Made by a program: the position numbers and the translations under genes. Positions 22,001 to 33,190 of a stretch of 64,000 nucleotides of DNA are shown here, one piece after another. Each line of letters opens with the position of its first letter. Position 1 is the first letter of the stretch. Origin of the DNA: Apostichopus japonicus (lineage: Eukaryota; Echinodermata; Holothuroidea; Aspidochirotida; Stichopodidae); assembly GCF_037975245.1 (NCBI RefSeq), contig NC_092576.1, positions 17,566,111 to 17,630,110 on the forward strand. Direction: 5' to 3'. The notes beneath the pieces are model-generated. The model was not told the DNA's origin, did not search any database, and saw nothing but the letters and a program-made list of their open reading frames with translations.

Positions 22001-25000
22001 AAGTTTGCATCTCTGAAGCATAGATCTACTGGAAAAAAAATACAAAAAATAAATGCTGACGAAAACATGGCACAAACAATGTTGCATACCATATGCTATA
22101 TAGTGCAGACTAAATAAAGTACCAAAACAGAATGTGACTTTCTACAGAATGATGGGTTTCACTGACCTTAGAATGAAGCTTAGCCTAGCTACATACCAAG
22201 TGAAGCAAAATAACTAGATCTATAAAGTAAACTAGGAAAGTGAATGTGGTGGAAGTATAGCCTATACCTACCTTGCAATGCATGCATGCATAGGACAAAC
22301 AGTAAATTAGTTCAGTTGGCCTTTCAACCAAGTTAATAGTATCGTCAACTATCCTAAATTCATGCACTAGTATGTTAAATTATTCTATAATGTTCATTGT
22401 AATATATTAGCCTAACAATTTTTGCAATCTGATACTTATTCTTCACCATTATGAACACTTTTAAAGTTTGCTTTTGCAAAAATTCTGCTAAAAACTTTCT
22501 TGTTGCTTACTTATTATTTCATATAAGCTACACTTAAAGGCAGAATCATATGCTGGGAGTAAACCACAAAATGTCCATTCTTTGGAACATTGTTTTGTAG
22601 GAAGTCTTTTTGCTGATTTTAGAGTGTTAGTCGCCTGGGGAGTAGGAGAAGGCAAGAAAATGCCATCTACTTTCCATTAGTTTTGTACAGTTGGTGCTTA
22701 TATCTAAGGGTGAGTAGTAGTGCTGCATTGAGTTTGGTCATACTTCTTGCATTTTTAGCAAGCAATGTGTCAATTATATATCAATCATAATTTCTGGATT
22801 TTCAGTGGGCCATGAGTCAATTATACATCAATCAGAAAGGGGAAAAAAGAAGTCACGTTAGTAATAAAGTTAGGCCTGTCCTTAGTCACCTACAGACTAC
22901 TATTAGTCTATGTTCCCTAACTAAATGCACCCAAATGTTTGCTCCTAGCTAGGAAGGCATGCATAGTTTAACCACATGTACAGCCTGCATCCTTTCCCTT
23001 CAAAATGATGACTCCTGATGTAAATATTGTTTTGTAAAACTTGAAAATTATCCACTTTCTTTACGCTTCAATAAAGCATATGGGCCAGGCATTACCTTTT
23101 TTTTTTCAAAATAAGCAAAACCAACAGAAAATAAAGATTGCTACCTAGTACTTTGATCTGTGATATGCAGTCTTTCATAGATCTGTGATGTTGGGAAGGC
23201 GTATCAAATGTTCGTATAATTAGTAGGTCAACATCAATTTATTTATCTTCTTGTGGATTTTTGGAAACTACCATGAACGAAATAAGGTATCTTTGCCATT
23301 TGTAGGAATGTAAGGCTAACAGTGATGTTTACTGCACTAATAAACACAGGTATTATTTTGTAAGAAATTTTGGCAGGTAAGAAGTTTAAGACACGAAAGG
23401 CATTTGAAACTAGATAAAAGATTCGCGCAGTAACAGTTAAATTGATTCCATAGGCCTAGTTGCACAAAATTGGGTTAGTAAGGAGTAGCCTAGTAATACT
23501 ATATTCCTATACAACTCCGAGTCCTTGTTGAATACCCTAGCTGACCGTGGTGGCTGCAATTCACGATCGTCTAGACTAGATACAACTACATTAGGCCCAT
23601 ATCAAATATTCAGGCCAAGCCTTTGCTATAGGCCTAGTCACAGTATTACAGATACTTTAACCATGTGTCCTTACAGTGACACTAACTAAGATTACCTGAA
23701 TGTAACTTTTAAGGTCTAACTAACGTTACAGGCCTAGCCAAAAGTGCTTGTAGCTAGGCCACCAACATCCTTACCGTAGTTGAATCGGTAATGCAAGTTA
23801 TTTGACTTACCTAGGCCTAGGGCCTAAGCTACTTCGACTGCGGTATAGCAACCACCCGACCGACCTCCTTCAGCGTTTTCCAGTTTTCAAAAGAATCTAC
23901 CAGAGAAATTTTGCCGTCTTGTTTCAATTCATTCCCCTAGTCCTACGTTGCTTTGTAGAGCTAGACACAATTTCCAATTTCGATGTGTATTTCGAGGAGA
24001 CTGTGTCCCGGCCCTATTTGCACCTAGACCAAGATATCTGTGTATAAGTATAATAGTGAAGTTAATTACGGCCGTGTACGTACGAGCGGGGAGTTGTTAC
24101 ACACAAACTAAGATACGTACGTACGAGCGTTACGACTCGGCAATCTAGCTAGCGCTGTATATGTGAACAGTGTCCTCGGCTACACACAGTACTGTAGATC
24201 AGTGGGTGTATATATATATATATATTGTACACACTGCGTGTATAGTATAGTACTGTATCATGTAGATCAGTATCTGTCTACATTGTTTACACTACTGGGT
24301 GTCGAGTTTCAGTGTGTTGCCATAGGGATGATTTGCACACGGCATTTCGCTCCAATCAAGCGATGCTTCTCTCGGATTCATTCTATAGACCCTTTAAAGG
24401 AAGCGATTTCGAATCCCATACATTATATCATGTTATTATATCATGTACTGATCTCGACTACTGTACCTTGTTTTTCTTCTCTCGACTTTGTTTTGGTAAT
24501 AGTTCACAAGGCAGATGAGTTGTTATGACACGTGGTGAAGGTGAATCCTTAAAGTTTCGTAAAGTTGGCCCAACCGTAGCCGTCATTTCAGGCGATTTTA
24601 CATCAGCCAATTCAGCCACTATACGTCTGTGAGTAACATCTAGTTTTTCAGAATGGCCATCTGCTAGAATAAGGTGCACAATCTCCTGCATCCAATGGGT
24701 TCCTTTGGCAGGAAAGAGTACAAAAATCAATATGTTGTTGCTTAAAGCAGACGTAGTTTGGTAAAGCGTTGTATTGTTAAGAGGTTTTGAAAAAAAGGAA
24801 CTGTTTTGGTAAAGAAAGTGTTTTCACTTTGCAAACTAATTTATTAATTTTCTTTTCGAGATAAACTTCGATATAAACTTAATATCTATACACTAATGTC
24901 AAAAATTGTTTGTAGATTGCCAAATTAATCATGAAAACACATTTCAATTTAGGTCTACTCAAGGGATAAACTCTACCAACATGTAATTTAGGGGCATGAT

Positions 25001-26156
25001 GTACGACCGTCTCTTAATTGGTAAACTCGTTTGTAGCCGTTAAAACTTAACACCACCGTTTTGTAGACGATCTTTCTCTGTAAATGTTTTCGTCCCTGCT
25101 TTTATCAAGAAAAGGACATTCAAACATAAAAGTAGAATTTCTTTAATCCGGTAAATGTTACCTGTGAGTGACAGGATGAACGTTAGAGATATAAAGTTTT
25201 ACATAACCGGACTTTACCGGGATTGGTTCTGATCTTTTTCACTTACCACTTTTAGGATATGTTGCGATGAAAATATCATCATGTCTCACTTCCATGTCTT
25301 CAAATTCTTCGATAAACTCTTTTGTCGTGGACCTAGCTGGCACATGGTATCTTCCCTTGTAAACCAAAAAAGGGGTAAGAGTCTCCATGTTGTTAAGTTT
25401 GGAGGAAAGACTGTATGCTAAATCCACGTACTGAGTAGTTACGTCCCTGCAGGAATAGAAACTCAGTCAATCATTTAAGGGAGGTTATATGTACTTTCGT
25501 ACAATAACAAAAGGTAATAATGGAATTCGGCACAACAGGAACTAAGGGATTATTTAAAGGAGCGCTGACACTTTCACTTCGGTAAATAAGCCCTTGTTTG
25601 AATTTATTTTGTGATGTTTTCCGAGATGGTCGTCGGAGAACCATTATATAATCATCTATTATTATATCGTATGTGATAGGGATCTATGTGAAATCTCCCT
25701 CCCTCACCAATCAACCAAATTATTGCCAAAATAAGGCGGTAACAAATTCATATCTGGGTTTGTCATTTTGTAAATCTATGATGCCAATATGCTCCTAGAT
25801 TCTGTATTTTCCAATATAACAGAAAATACACATTGTCGTAAATAAAGAAAAACAATACATCATAGACAGGAAGCAAATGCGGATTGTTGAATTCACAATA
25901 CTTTATCAAGTCTACACCGCCATGTGTGTGAAGAGAGCACAGCATTTGCTTTCCCAAATGATATCATTTTAACATTCCAACCTTACCTAGTCGATTTGCA
26001 GCAGCTCGTTCATATAACGAGCTTTCGTTCTCTAACACTATGCAATAAGAGCTAGTGCCGAGGAAGACGGGGGATCTTCACACTTCCTACAATCTTTCAG
26101 AAAACTAAAGAATCTCCCCCAATCCTAGACACTTGTGATTTACGTACTTACTCCAT
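15886..26156 (-). CDS. Cytosolic sulfotransferase (SULT family), six recognised coding exons, 3' end missing
   Basis: Cytosolic sulfotransferases move the sulfuryl group of PAPS to hydroxyl or amine acceptors. The coding exons, in order, are 26156-26152, 25446-25247, 24702-24467, 17153-17006, 16528-16434 and 16069-15886. All join in frame with GT-AG borders, giving about 289 residues. Key sites: the PAPS loop TYPKSGTHWMQEIV, split between exons 2 and 3; VITTHLP, with the catalytic His; VIYVLRHPKDVFVSYYNF, the 3'-phosphate-binding motif (His replaces the usual Asn); VNFLFVHFEAMKS; and FIGREL. Family members are usually ~285-300 residues and end with an exon carrying Gly-x-x-Gly-Asp-Trp-Lys-Asn. 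I could not find that exon. Reading through the last donor would give a short tail and stop (FNKTVYL), which would lack this site. The substrate cannot be told from sequence. Confidence 0.85.
16070..16433 (-). other. Sulfotransferase intron 5
   Basis: The intron contains TA-rich simple sequence at 16147-16215. Nothing else is recognised. Confidence 0.7.
16434..16528 (-). CDS. Sulfotransferase exon 5
   Basis: The acceptor is TTAAAAG/CTGAATAC and the donor AAGTCG/GTATGT. It encodes EYGDWFDNVIGYYEHRHNV and FLFVHFEAMKS, matching the conserved segment after the active-site region of SULT proteins. Phase agrees with exons 4 and 6. Confidence 0.85.
16700..16920 (-). repeat. Probable Penelope-like 3'-end fragment in sulfotransferase intron 4
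   Basis: It includes a degenerate hammerhead-like core (16740-16778, minus strand) and a short A-run at one end. No coding remnant is visible. It is assigned to a Penelope-like element only because of the ribozyme-like core. Confidence 0.35.
16740..16778 (-). ncRNA. Degenerate hammerhead-like motif
   Basis: The minus strand reads CAGAAGA (16774-16768) where CTGANGA is expected. A helix with one mismatch and the loop GTT follows, then GAAA (16751-16748), C and GTC (16746-16744). The U4 to A change in the core would be expected to abolish cleavage. Flanking CTT and AGG can form helix I. Confidence 0.3.
17006..17153 (-). CDS. Sulfotransferase exon 4
   Basis: The acceptor is TATGCAG/GTAATT and the donor GGTCGAG/GTTAGT. 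It encodes VIYVLRHPKDVFVSYYNF with Arg and Ser of the PAPS 3'-phosphate site, then a mobile-loop region ending FFGDLIGGR. Confidence 0.9.
17154..24466 (-). other. Sulfotransferase intron 3 (7.3 kb)
   Basis: A long AT-rich intron with simple repeats, including (TA)n at 24209-24226. Short open frames (for example 20446-20640 on minus, after a good acceptor TTCTTTTCAG) match nothing I know. The stretch 23420-23870 is full of aggcctagg words. A minus-strand donor CCTAG/GTAAGT at 23811-23805 ends a CpG-containing block and might be an alternative untranslated first exon. Confidence 0.5.
23811..24150 (-). promoter_or_regulatory. Possible alternative first exon or promoter inside the sulfotransferase intron
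   Basis: This CpG-bearing block, unusual for the surroundings, ends on the minus strand with an exact donor CTAG/GTAAGT. There is no ATG-led coding frame of note. It is on the same strand as the sulfotransferase gene. A cap-site or RNA-seq map would be needed to decide. Confidence 0.2.
24467..24702 (-). CDS. Sulfotransferase exon 3
   Basis: The acceptor is CTGCCAAAG/GAACCC and the donor AACAAG/GTACAG. It starts by completing the Gly of TYPKSG-THW, then HWMQEIVHLIL, and reaches ITTHLPCELLPKQ with the catalytic His of THLP. Confidence 0.9.
25247..25446 (-). CDS. Sulfotransferase exon 2
   Basis: The acceptor is TTCCTGCAG/GGACG and the donor AAAAGTG/GTAAGT. It encodes TPFLVYKGRYHVPARSTTKE and EVRHDDIFIATYPKSG, the standard N-terminal SULT segment ending in the first half of the PAPS phosphosulfate loop. 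Confidence 0.9.
26152..26156 (-). CDS. Sulfotransferase exon 1, coding part (five bases)
   Basis: ATGGA followed by the consensus donor GTAAGTA. Joined to exon 2 it gives Met-Glu-Asp-Val-Thr in frame with the SULT frame. The start context is weak at -3 but has G at +4. This is the nearest upstream ATG that fits both phase and donor, and transcript data would confirm it. Confidence 0.5.
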
Positions 26157-29100
26157 TGAACAACAATGTAACCCAATGTTAGCAGAACGTGTTCACAATG
26201 TACACACAACTATATCGCAATACAGAACTGGGGTAATCAATACTCGTATGTAATACTTGATAACAATCTCAAGAGAAGCACTTTGACCTAGACGCTCTAA
26301 TAGAATTGTTATATTTACGTGTCAATGTTAGCTTTGTCTTTAATATGTAACTTTCCGAAGCGTCATTGTGACAAAATTCAAGCTTCGTATATACCTAATA
26401 AAGACATCCGATATTATGTACTGACTGTATTGAAAGTGCGTCTTGTGGTATCCATAACACTAACACACAAATTTAAGACTATACCAAAATAATTCGGCGG
26501 AAATCCTATGTACGTGTAAGTATCTGATTTCCTTACATCAAGCATTTCATTTCGAGATGTTTCATATAATTGTAAAACTAGACAAACTTAGAGTTCCCTC
26601 AAAAGTTGATTAATTTCTTTTGAGTTGTGTTGATGTTGATACATTTAATTGGGTGCTGTAAGGAACTTTTATCTTTAAATTTGGCGGCCCTTGTGAACTA
26701 GGTTTCTACGATGTATAAAATCGGCAAGGGATTTGCATGCATGAGGGATATTTTATTCCGTTTTGATGAAACTGTAAACACATGCAGTTGCAAACATAAT
26801 AGTTCCAGTGGCGTAATATGTTTAGTCGGAACTCTTATGAAGCACACAGATTACGGAAAATTGTGTGAAATTCTTTATTTTCAAGTTAGTGTATTACGTG
26901 AAATGTCTCTGACAATAGTTTATTAGTATCCTTCAAACGTTTTGGAAGCTTTTGCACTACACTATCCCTTTAAACAGAATGTTTAACCTCGTGTGAATCG
27001 CAATATTTAACGTGGGAAACAACTGTGCCATTGTTCAAATGTTTTCAAGTTGTACTATCGTATGTGGCACCTGTTTTTTTTTCCCTTCCAGTATACATAT
27101 ACAACGTATAAGGGGTCATAAGGAGTCATATCATACCTCAACAAGAAGAATAACTAAAATAAAAGAGGAAACATGTAAGGATGATTGGATATCATTTCAA
27201 ATACATTTACACATGCAAAAGTTAATACAAAAAAAAAAACGGTATAGCAAACATACTACAACAAAATGTCTAAGAATAACTAATATAAAAGGGAGGGGAA
27301 GCACGGTAAATAAAAGAGATTCTGTAAATGTATGTTTGGTATTTCATGAGATTTGTTATATACCTGTTCGATTTGTGCAGGAGACTTTTTTGGATCACTG
27401 GAGACTTTTTTTCTGATCACTGTTACTCTTATAAGCCATTATTGTAAACTCAGTTCTTGCAGCAGCATTTACCTTTTCTAAAAGTATATGGTAATCTAAC
27501 TTAAATATAGCTGGTGTGTATTTAAGAAACTTCTTTCTTGGCCTTTTGTAATTGAAAATATTATCAGGCAGGCACTACTTATAACATATGAATCATAGTA
27601 TTAAAAAAAAACATTTTCCTTAGCATGTTGGTTAAAGAGAGACACAACGTTAGCCACACTAGTTACTATATAATATACTTTCCTTAATACCTTTGATACA
27701 TGCAAGAAAAGGTCAAACTGTCGTCGATGTATACTCCCAGTACTCAGTTTGGAGGTTCTAGCAACCTCAGATGACTGAATAATATATTCTCTCAAATATA
27801 AAAGTTGCTATACAGATGTTCTAGTAATTCGGTCTAAACGCCACTCGTCCTTTGTAGCATATTAACTTCATAAGAAAAAACTTCCAAAGTTTCATGTAAA
27901 AGTATGTGACCTTTAACTATGCAACTAGTTATAACTAAGCCGGATACATGTAGTTGTGAATTAGGCTAGAGTAATGCTTATTATGACAGAAAAACGAAAA
28001 ACCGTATTTCTTTAGGGAGATGTTACATTAGTCACGTTTCCCCATATATGAAATAGAAGACTGGAGGAAGTCTACAGTGGAAGTGAGCTTGTGTTTGTAT
28101 GTTTGCATATGTCATAATACTGGTTTTTGTTTAGTGGACTGTTTATATTCACATTGAAAAGGAGACAGAAAACCAAGAGAATTAAATTATACCCCCCCCC
28201 CACTCACCACCATCCCAAGTGGCACTGTGATATAACACATTGCCAAAAAACTGTGTATACATTATGATGGTTTATGATTCCTTCCCTTTAATCCTAAGGT
28301 ATGGTTAGGCTAACACTGAGAAAGGCTTAAATTAATTAACCTTGGTCTAGGTATTATAATAGGGTTATGATGACGAAAGTATTCATCAGTAGCCTATGTG
28401 AAAACGAGAGTGGGCTTTCGGTAGACATTCGTCAAAAACCAGTCAGAAATAAAAACAAAGTAGACAGTTTTAGAACTTCTAACCCGGCTCAATCGATTAT
28501 TCACCCTCGAAATAGGTAAGAACAATAATTAACTCAATTTTGCCAAAAGTGCACATTCGCCACTACGCGAAAACGGGGACGAAATGTTGTATGTAGAACA
28601 AAATGAATTAATCAAAGCATAGCTAAGATGTCAATGAATTAATCAAGACATAGGTAAGATGTAGCATGTTGCAATGGCTCGACGGACGGAACGCAAACAT
28701 TGGAGTTTATATGCATGTCAAACGCTTGTAATATTCTATCACAAGTTATTCGGTGAGGTTGAACGTCCAATGTTTAATTTCCAGTATTTATAACAAAGTT
28801 AATCCCCTTACTTAAATCGGGTAAATGGTATTTTTTCAATGATTACTAGAGATATTATGCACCTCTGCAGAGAAAACTCGAGGGACGGAATTTTTTTTTT
28901 TCAAGTTTATAGAGACGGAGATAAAAACACTAACAATATTGAATACTGTATTTAATTACAATCAGTGATAAAACCTGAGGTTAGAAAGGGGTAGAAAGTA
29001 GGGTACGTGATCTGCTGCCCCTTCAATATTTTAATATTCACCATTGAGTAACCTTCAGTCTTTCCCATAATTTCAAACATGATACGGCAAAGTTAACAGT

Positions 29101-29689
29101 TAAATTGAATCAAATCATTCAAAAAGACAAAGCACACCCTCAGGTACATTTACCGTATGTGGTAAGTTATGATTAACTTAGACACGTTAATAACGGAAGA
29201 TATCTCCCACAATGCGTGTGGCTACCTTTGCAGGCTAAACATAACTTGATTACATTACTAAAAAGGGACAATCCTGCTGGTGAAACAAGAAGGCAACAGT
29301 AAAGGCGTAGCATATTATGTTGCATTTTCATCTGTATACAGCTACTGTATTATAACATGAAATTTAAAATCCTCAAAAGTTTGAAAATTATAACATAGAG
29401 TAAAGTAAAAAGTTTGATGACAAAGTATTATATGACACATGTATTAACTTCAACACAAGTATATTATGCATGTCTACGAGTTAATCCATTGACAGAAGGA
29501 ATATGCAATGTGACTACCATGTTCAATTTGACATTCATGAATCAACTTTTGGTGCTTGTAATTCCTTTGAAAAAGGCTGTACTAAGGCTTCCCTATATTC
29601 AGAATTAGATATGTATATATGCATAATAAATGTGATGTGTTATTGATGTGACTCTCACAGCGGTATGTGAGTAGTTAAAACAAACCGTT
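26157..29689. other. Intergenic region, upstream of the sulfotransferase gene
   Basis: AT-rich. A 31-bp unit is repeated twice in tandem (28602-28663) and a C-run lies near 28193. Open frames such as 27012-27416 show no domain. The sulfotransferase promoter must lie near 26.2 kb, but no element is clear. Confidence 0.4.
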
Positions 29690-30030
29690 ATCAAACAGTC
29701 ATTATACAATACACTCACGGAAGATAAGGAAGATAATGTACATATTTATTACATTATATAAACTACTAGCGATACAAGTAATTGCCGTATTAATCATTCT
29801 TATATATTCAAAAATGTGTTCTTTATGTGTAACATGAAAGCAAATTGACAAATAAATGTTCACGAATGATTGACGGCTTCATCAATTGGTAAACCAGCTG
29901 AAAGAAATGTGGCTTTTTCCTAAATGTATTGTCATCCTTTTTTTTTTTTGTCTAATATTTTTATGGGCCTTCTTTACAACTTATTCACTGTGGTAATTAC
30001 GTACTTAAAATCAACGACGATGAAAATCTA
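29690..30030 (+). repeat. Copy A of a local repeat (also at 34240-34870)
   Basis: The words ACTAGCGATACAAGTAATTG, then ATTGACGG, CATCAATTGGTAAA, CTTCTTTA and TATTCACTGTGGTA occur here and again, in the same order, at 34430-34740, with a partial third copy at 34240-34430 and a start of another at 34760-34870. The unit length is ~330-360 bp. It is non-coding. Confidence 0.75.
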
Positions 30031-30041
30031 CATATACAATG

Positions 30042-30044
<3 letters not shown>

Positions 30045-30081
<37 letters not shown>

Positions 30082-30116
30082 ATATATATATATACATATA
30101 TATATATATATGTATA

Positions 30117-30153
<37 letters not shown>
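30045..30153. repeat. (TA)n-rich microsatellite
   Basis: TA dinucleotide repeats with interspersed CA and GTA variants. The solo LTR inserted into this run. Confidence 0.9.
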
Positions 30154-30157
<4 letters not shown>

Positions 30158-31262
30158 ACGAGGGCCCATTGTAGCCTAACGCTAGTCACTGTTAGTGAGA
30201 AACCTAATGTTATTATATAGAAAGTATTTGAAATGGCCTACGTGACGAATCAATATTTGAGAAATTAGGTCGGGTTACCGTGTCAGAATGCTATTTATGT
30301 AATGAGCAATACACGATTGTTCTGGTATATTCCTTATGATGGCACGCTGGTCTCGGTTCCCGTCGGTTTACGTGAAATCCCGTTGTACGCTGTGCACGCA
30401 TCTTCGTGGATTCTCTGGAATGTTTGCGAGATTCAAAGGACTTCCGGGAACGGGGAAACTGGGTCGAATTGTTACTCAGGTGTATCGAGAAAGATCTAGA
30501 TGATTCTTGACATGGCGAATCGTATAAAAACCAGCCCCAGATTGGAAAGTTTCTTAGTTTCTGAACGAATACAAGCGACGACACATATTATACCATTCTA
30601 CTATATATCGTCAGTGCTCAACTGCAAGTAGTTTCTGAGGGATTGAGATATCGATACCAAAATTGATTCTACAGTTCCATTCAGAAGTTTGAAGAGGACT
30701 TTGCTGTGAAACTACAGTTTTCCAGTCATTATTTCGGAGAAGGTGAAGAATTACTGTCTCCGTTGAGGAAGTTTGTTACGCCAGGAGTTGGTGGCTATAA
30801 AGCTGATATTGGACTGACTCTGGTAATGTTTAGTCGGCGAGAAATTCGACTTGTGCTTTACTCGATTGTGGCTGGAAGTCCATCTTCTATTTTGGAGAAT
30901 CGCCGGAAAGGTGACTGCTGTTTCTGGGATCGCGAGAAGCTTCGTGGAGGACCAGTGAATTTCGCCGTACAACGGACCGAGAATCGTCGTCACCTAGGTC
31001 GTGGCCGCTGAGGGATATCGCCGTTGGAAGAGACCAGCGTGTTTTAAAGTGTATCCTATCTTGTTAAGTTTGTGAGTAATATTCTATGTATTTGTAATTA
31101 CCACGTGTTGTTATTGATTCAAACTCCATTGTTCAATATAGTTTACATTCTCATTAAAATTCTCTAGACTCGTCAATTTGTCTGTGTTCCTTCCAGAAAC
31201 GAACCCAGGCTTGTGTCTCGTTAAAAATTAATTATCGAGACCTCTCGCATTCCAACGTAACA
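30154..31262 (+). mobile_element. Solo LTR of an LTR retrotransposon, ~1.1 kb
   Basis: It starts TGTTACGAGG and ends CGTAACA, so the termini are 7-bp inverted repeats with the canonical TG...CA. ATAT flanks both sides, consistent with a 4-bp target duplication but uninformative within a TA repeat. Internal signals fit an LTR: TATAAAAA at 30523-30530 and a poly(A)-type signal ATTAAA at 31153-31158. Composition is less AT-rich than outside. The open frame at 30706-31011 has no domain and is accidental. No internal coding region or second LTR is adjacent, so this is a recombination remnant. Confidence 0.7.
30523..30530 (+). promoter_or_regulatory. TATA box of the solo LTR
   Basis: TATAAAAA lies in the 5' third of the LTR, the usual place for the U3 promoter. 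Transcription would start about 25-30 bases downstream. Confidence 0.45.
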
Positions 31263-31299
31263 ATATATATAATATAAAAGATACACAAGCGAATATTTT

Positions 31300-31353
31300 T
31301 AACAACGACATACTGCTATATTTTGGAGTGGTCACCACTCCATCGTCAGGCAA
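31300..31353 (-). ncRNA. Hammerhead-like motif with perfect helix II, decayed core
   Basis: On the minus strand, CTGACGA (31349-31343) is followed by the eight-base-pair helix TGGAGTGG/CCACTCCA with loop TGA. AAA stands where GAAA is expected, then comes ATA-GCAG-TAT as helix III and GTC (31309-31307). The single core change (G12 to A) sits in what would have been a CpG (CC-GAAA), as expected from deamination after the element died. It lies 40 bp from the solo LTR and belongs to a Penelope-like tail with no coding remnant. Confidence 0.45.
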
Positions 31354-31460
31354 TTGTACAAGATCAATTAAATACAAGGGCTAATATACATCCGAAGACG
31401 ACAATAGTGATACGCATGAGCTTAAGCTAGGAATGATTAGAACAACCAGCAAATATCTTT

Positions 31461-32480
31461 AGTAGTTTGTATGAAGAACTTGTAAGTATGAAGGAACTTG
31501 TACAATGACATTGATAATATTTCTTTCACTGTTAAGACCTTAACGGTGTATTAACATTCACTATACACAATGCGCAATGTCGTCTGCGAGATTTCCGGGA
31601 AGTTTTACGTCTGTACGAGGACTATCTAAACAGTCGTTAATTTTGAAATTAAATTTGATTTCAAACGTAAATTGTTAAATTAATATATCTACGAATTAAG
31701 AAAACTGTACAAAATCTGTTTCGATATTGCATGAAGGTATGTGTGTTATCATGTTAGTTTTTCCACAATTTCTTACACAGTTGCAATTGATGGTTCATGT
31801 GGACAACCAGTTTCCTTTAAGAGGTACGTTAGGATAACGTGTTACCTTGTGGCGCATGATATAAGATCAAAGTGTTTTTCTAATTCACCATGTAATGTTC
31901 ACAGAGTTACATGACTGCTAGCTTTCAATACGAGGGATAAAACCACTCGAGAACAGACAGGCACGGTAAAACAGAACGACAATGTAGAAGTCTAAGTATA
32001 TAACAACGTAGACAGATAACGAAAATATAGATGTAGCAGAGAGAAGACACCCTTCAACCGCCGAGTGAATATTACTAACTCAGTTAAAGCTAATGTCAAA
32101 GAGGAGCTAGCACGGCGTAGCGATTACGTAAGAGTTTATATTAATATATACCTAAGGTACATTTTCAATTAGACTTAACTACGTATGGCGGTTGTACACG
32201 CTTTCATTAGAATGCAAAGACATCATAACAACATTATGAATGCAAGTAGTTATGATACAATAATGAATAGTAAAAACCAGAATGGTAGCTACGAATTTAT
32301 GAATTGGCGGCACCAACATTTAACAGTATTCCAGTGTCTTCAATTAAAATAGGTATAACTAACTATATGAGTGCGAATCATCACTGTAATCATTTACCAA
32401 GTAAATACACATTGTCGGTTGTAATTTTATTATAAACAGATAAACCTACATTTGACATTTAAATATGTTTTACGGAAGAA
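31461..32480 (+). repeat. Copy A of a ~4-kb duplication (partner 35355-36640)
   Basis: Long stretches align with 35355-36640: GAAGAACTTGTAAGTATGAA, CTAAACAGTCGTTAAT, GATATTGCATGAAGG, TGTTATCATGTTAGTTTT, TTTACCAAG and TTGTAATTTTAT all recur in order at an offset of ~3.9-4.1 kb. This copy has point changes and single-base deletions that destroy the small reading frame kept in the partner. Confidence 0.8.
31731..31823 (+). pseudogene. Broken copy of the small signal-peptide exon at 35630
   Basis: The sequence aligns with 35630-35724, but one base is lost after ATGAAGG and another in the GTTTT run. The frame closes early and a Cys codon reads TCC. The downstream donor AAGAG/GTACGT is kept. Confidence 0.5.
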
Positions 32481-32934
32481 TGAAAACAATCATCACTCTG
32501 AAGATGCAAAATCTTCCTCCAAGGAAGTTATTTTCCTCTTCTGTTCCAAAGATTTTGTCTCTGTTTAGAATAATCACAAACAAAACACGCCAATCATAGA
32601 GTAACATACTGTGAAATGTGGATTATATATTTGGTTTTGCCTTCAAAAATCACATGCCATATTTGTAAGGCTTTTTTCGTACTATGGCATAGTACATAAT
32701 CACTGGTCATGCAACTGAAACAATGAAAGTGGGAAACATATTCTCTTGATCCCAGCTGACCTTTCGCCGATTGTAAAGACAAGAGGGGTCTACTTAATAT
32801 GGAGCGTTCTGAAATATGTAAATTCATTTTGTATTTGTTTTGAGAAATTTCTTAGCATTTCTTGCATTACCATGTTTTATTCCTTCACACATTAGAAACT
32901 CTTTTATCCTAATATTACCTTTTAACTCCAATAT

Positions 32935-33190
32935 CCACAATGAAAATATGCATTTGATCTCTGTTGACCCTAGATGATCGTTAACCTCCACCAACATCAA
33001 TAGAGTGTTCTTCCAATTAACATGGTACACGATTTGCCTAATACGACCGATGTCAAGACTTGTCAATGTTACCCTTCCTACGATACGGTGTTAACAATAT
33101 GTACACACTTTGACCTGTGTTGACCCTAGATGATTTCTGACCTCCACCAACATAAACAGGGTTATGCTTTGTTTGAACATGTTATATTTC
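32935..33190 (+). repeat. Tandem repeat, two copies ~156 bp apart
   Basis: The core GTTGACCCTAGATGA with CTCCACCAACAT occurs at 32963 and 33119. In reverse complement the core matches the repeat at 55795-56115 (GAGGTnAnnGnTCAT then GGGTCAnCAG), so both are the same repeat family in opposite orientation. It is non-coding. Confidence 0.55.

Noticed and set aside
27012-27416. 134-codon plus-strand frame
   Set aside because: It contains an A-run-encoded Lys stretch and no domain; chance open frame.
30706-31011. 101-codon frame inside the solo LTR
   Set aside because: LTRs are non-coding in this class, the frame has no domain, and the opposite strand is open as well.
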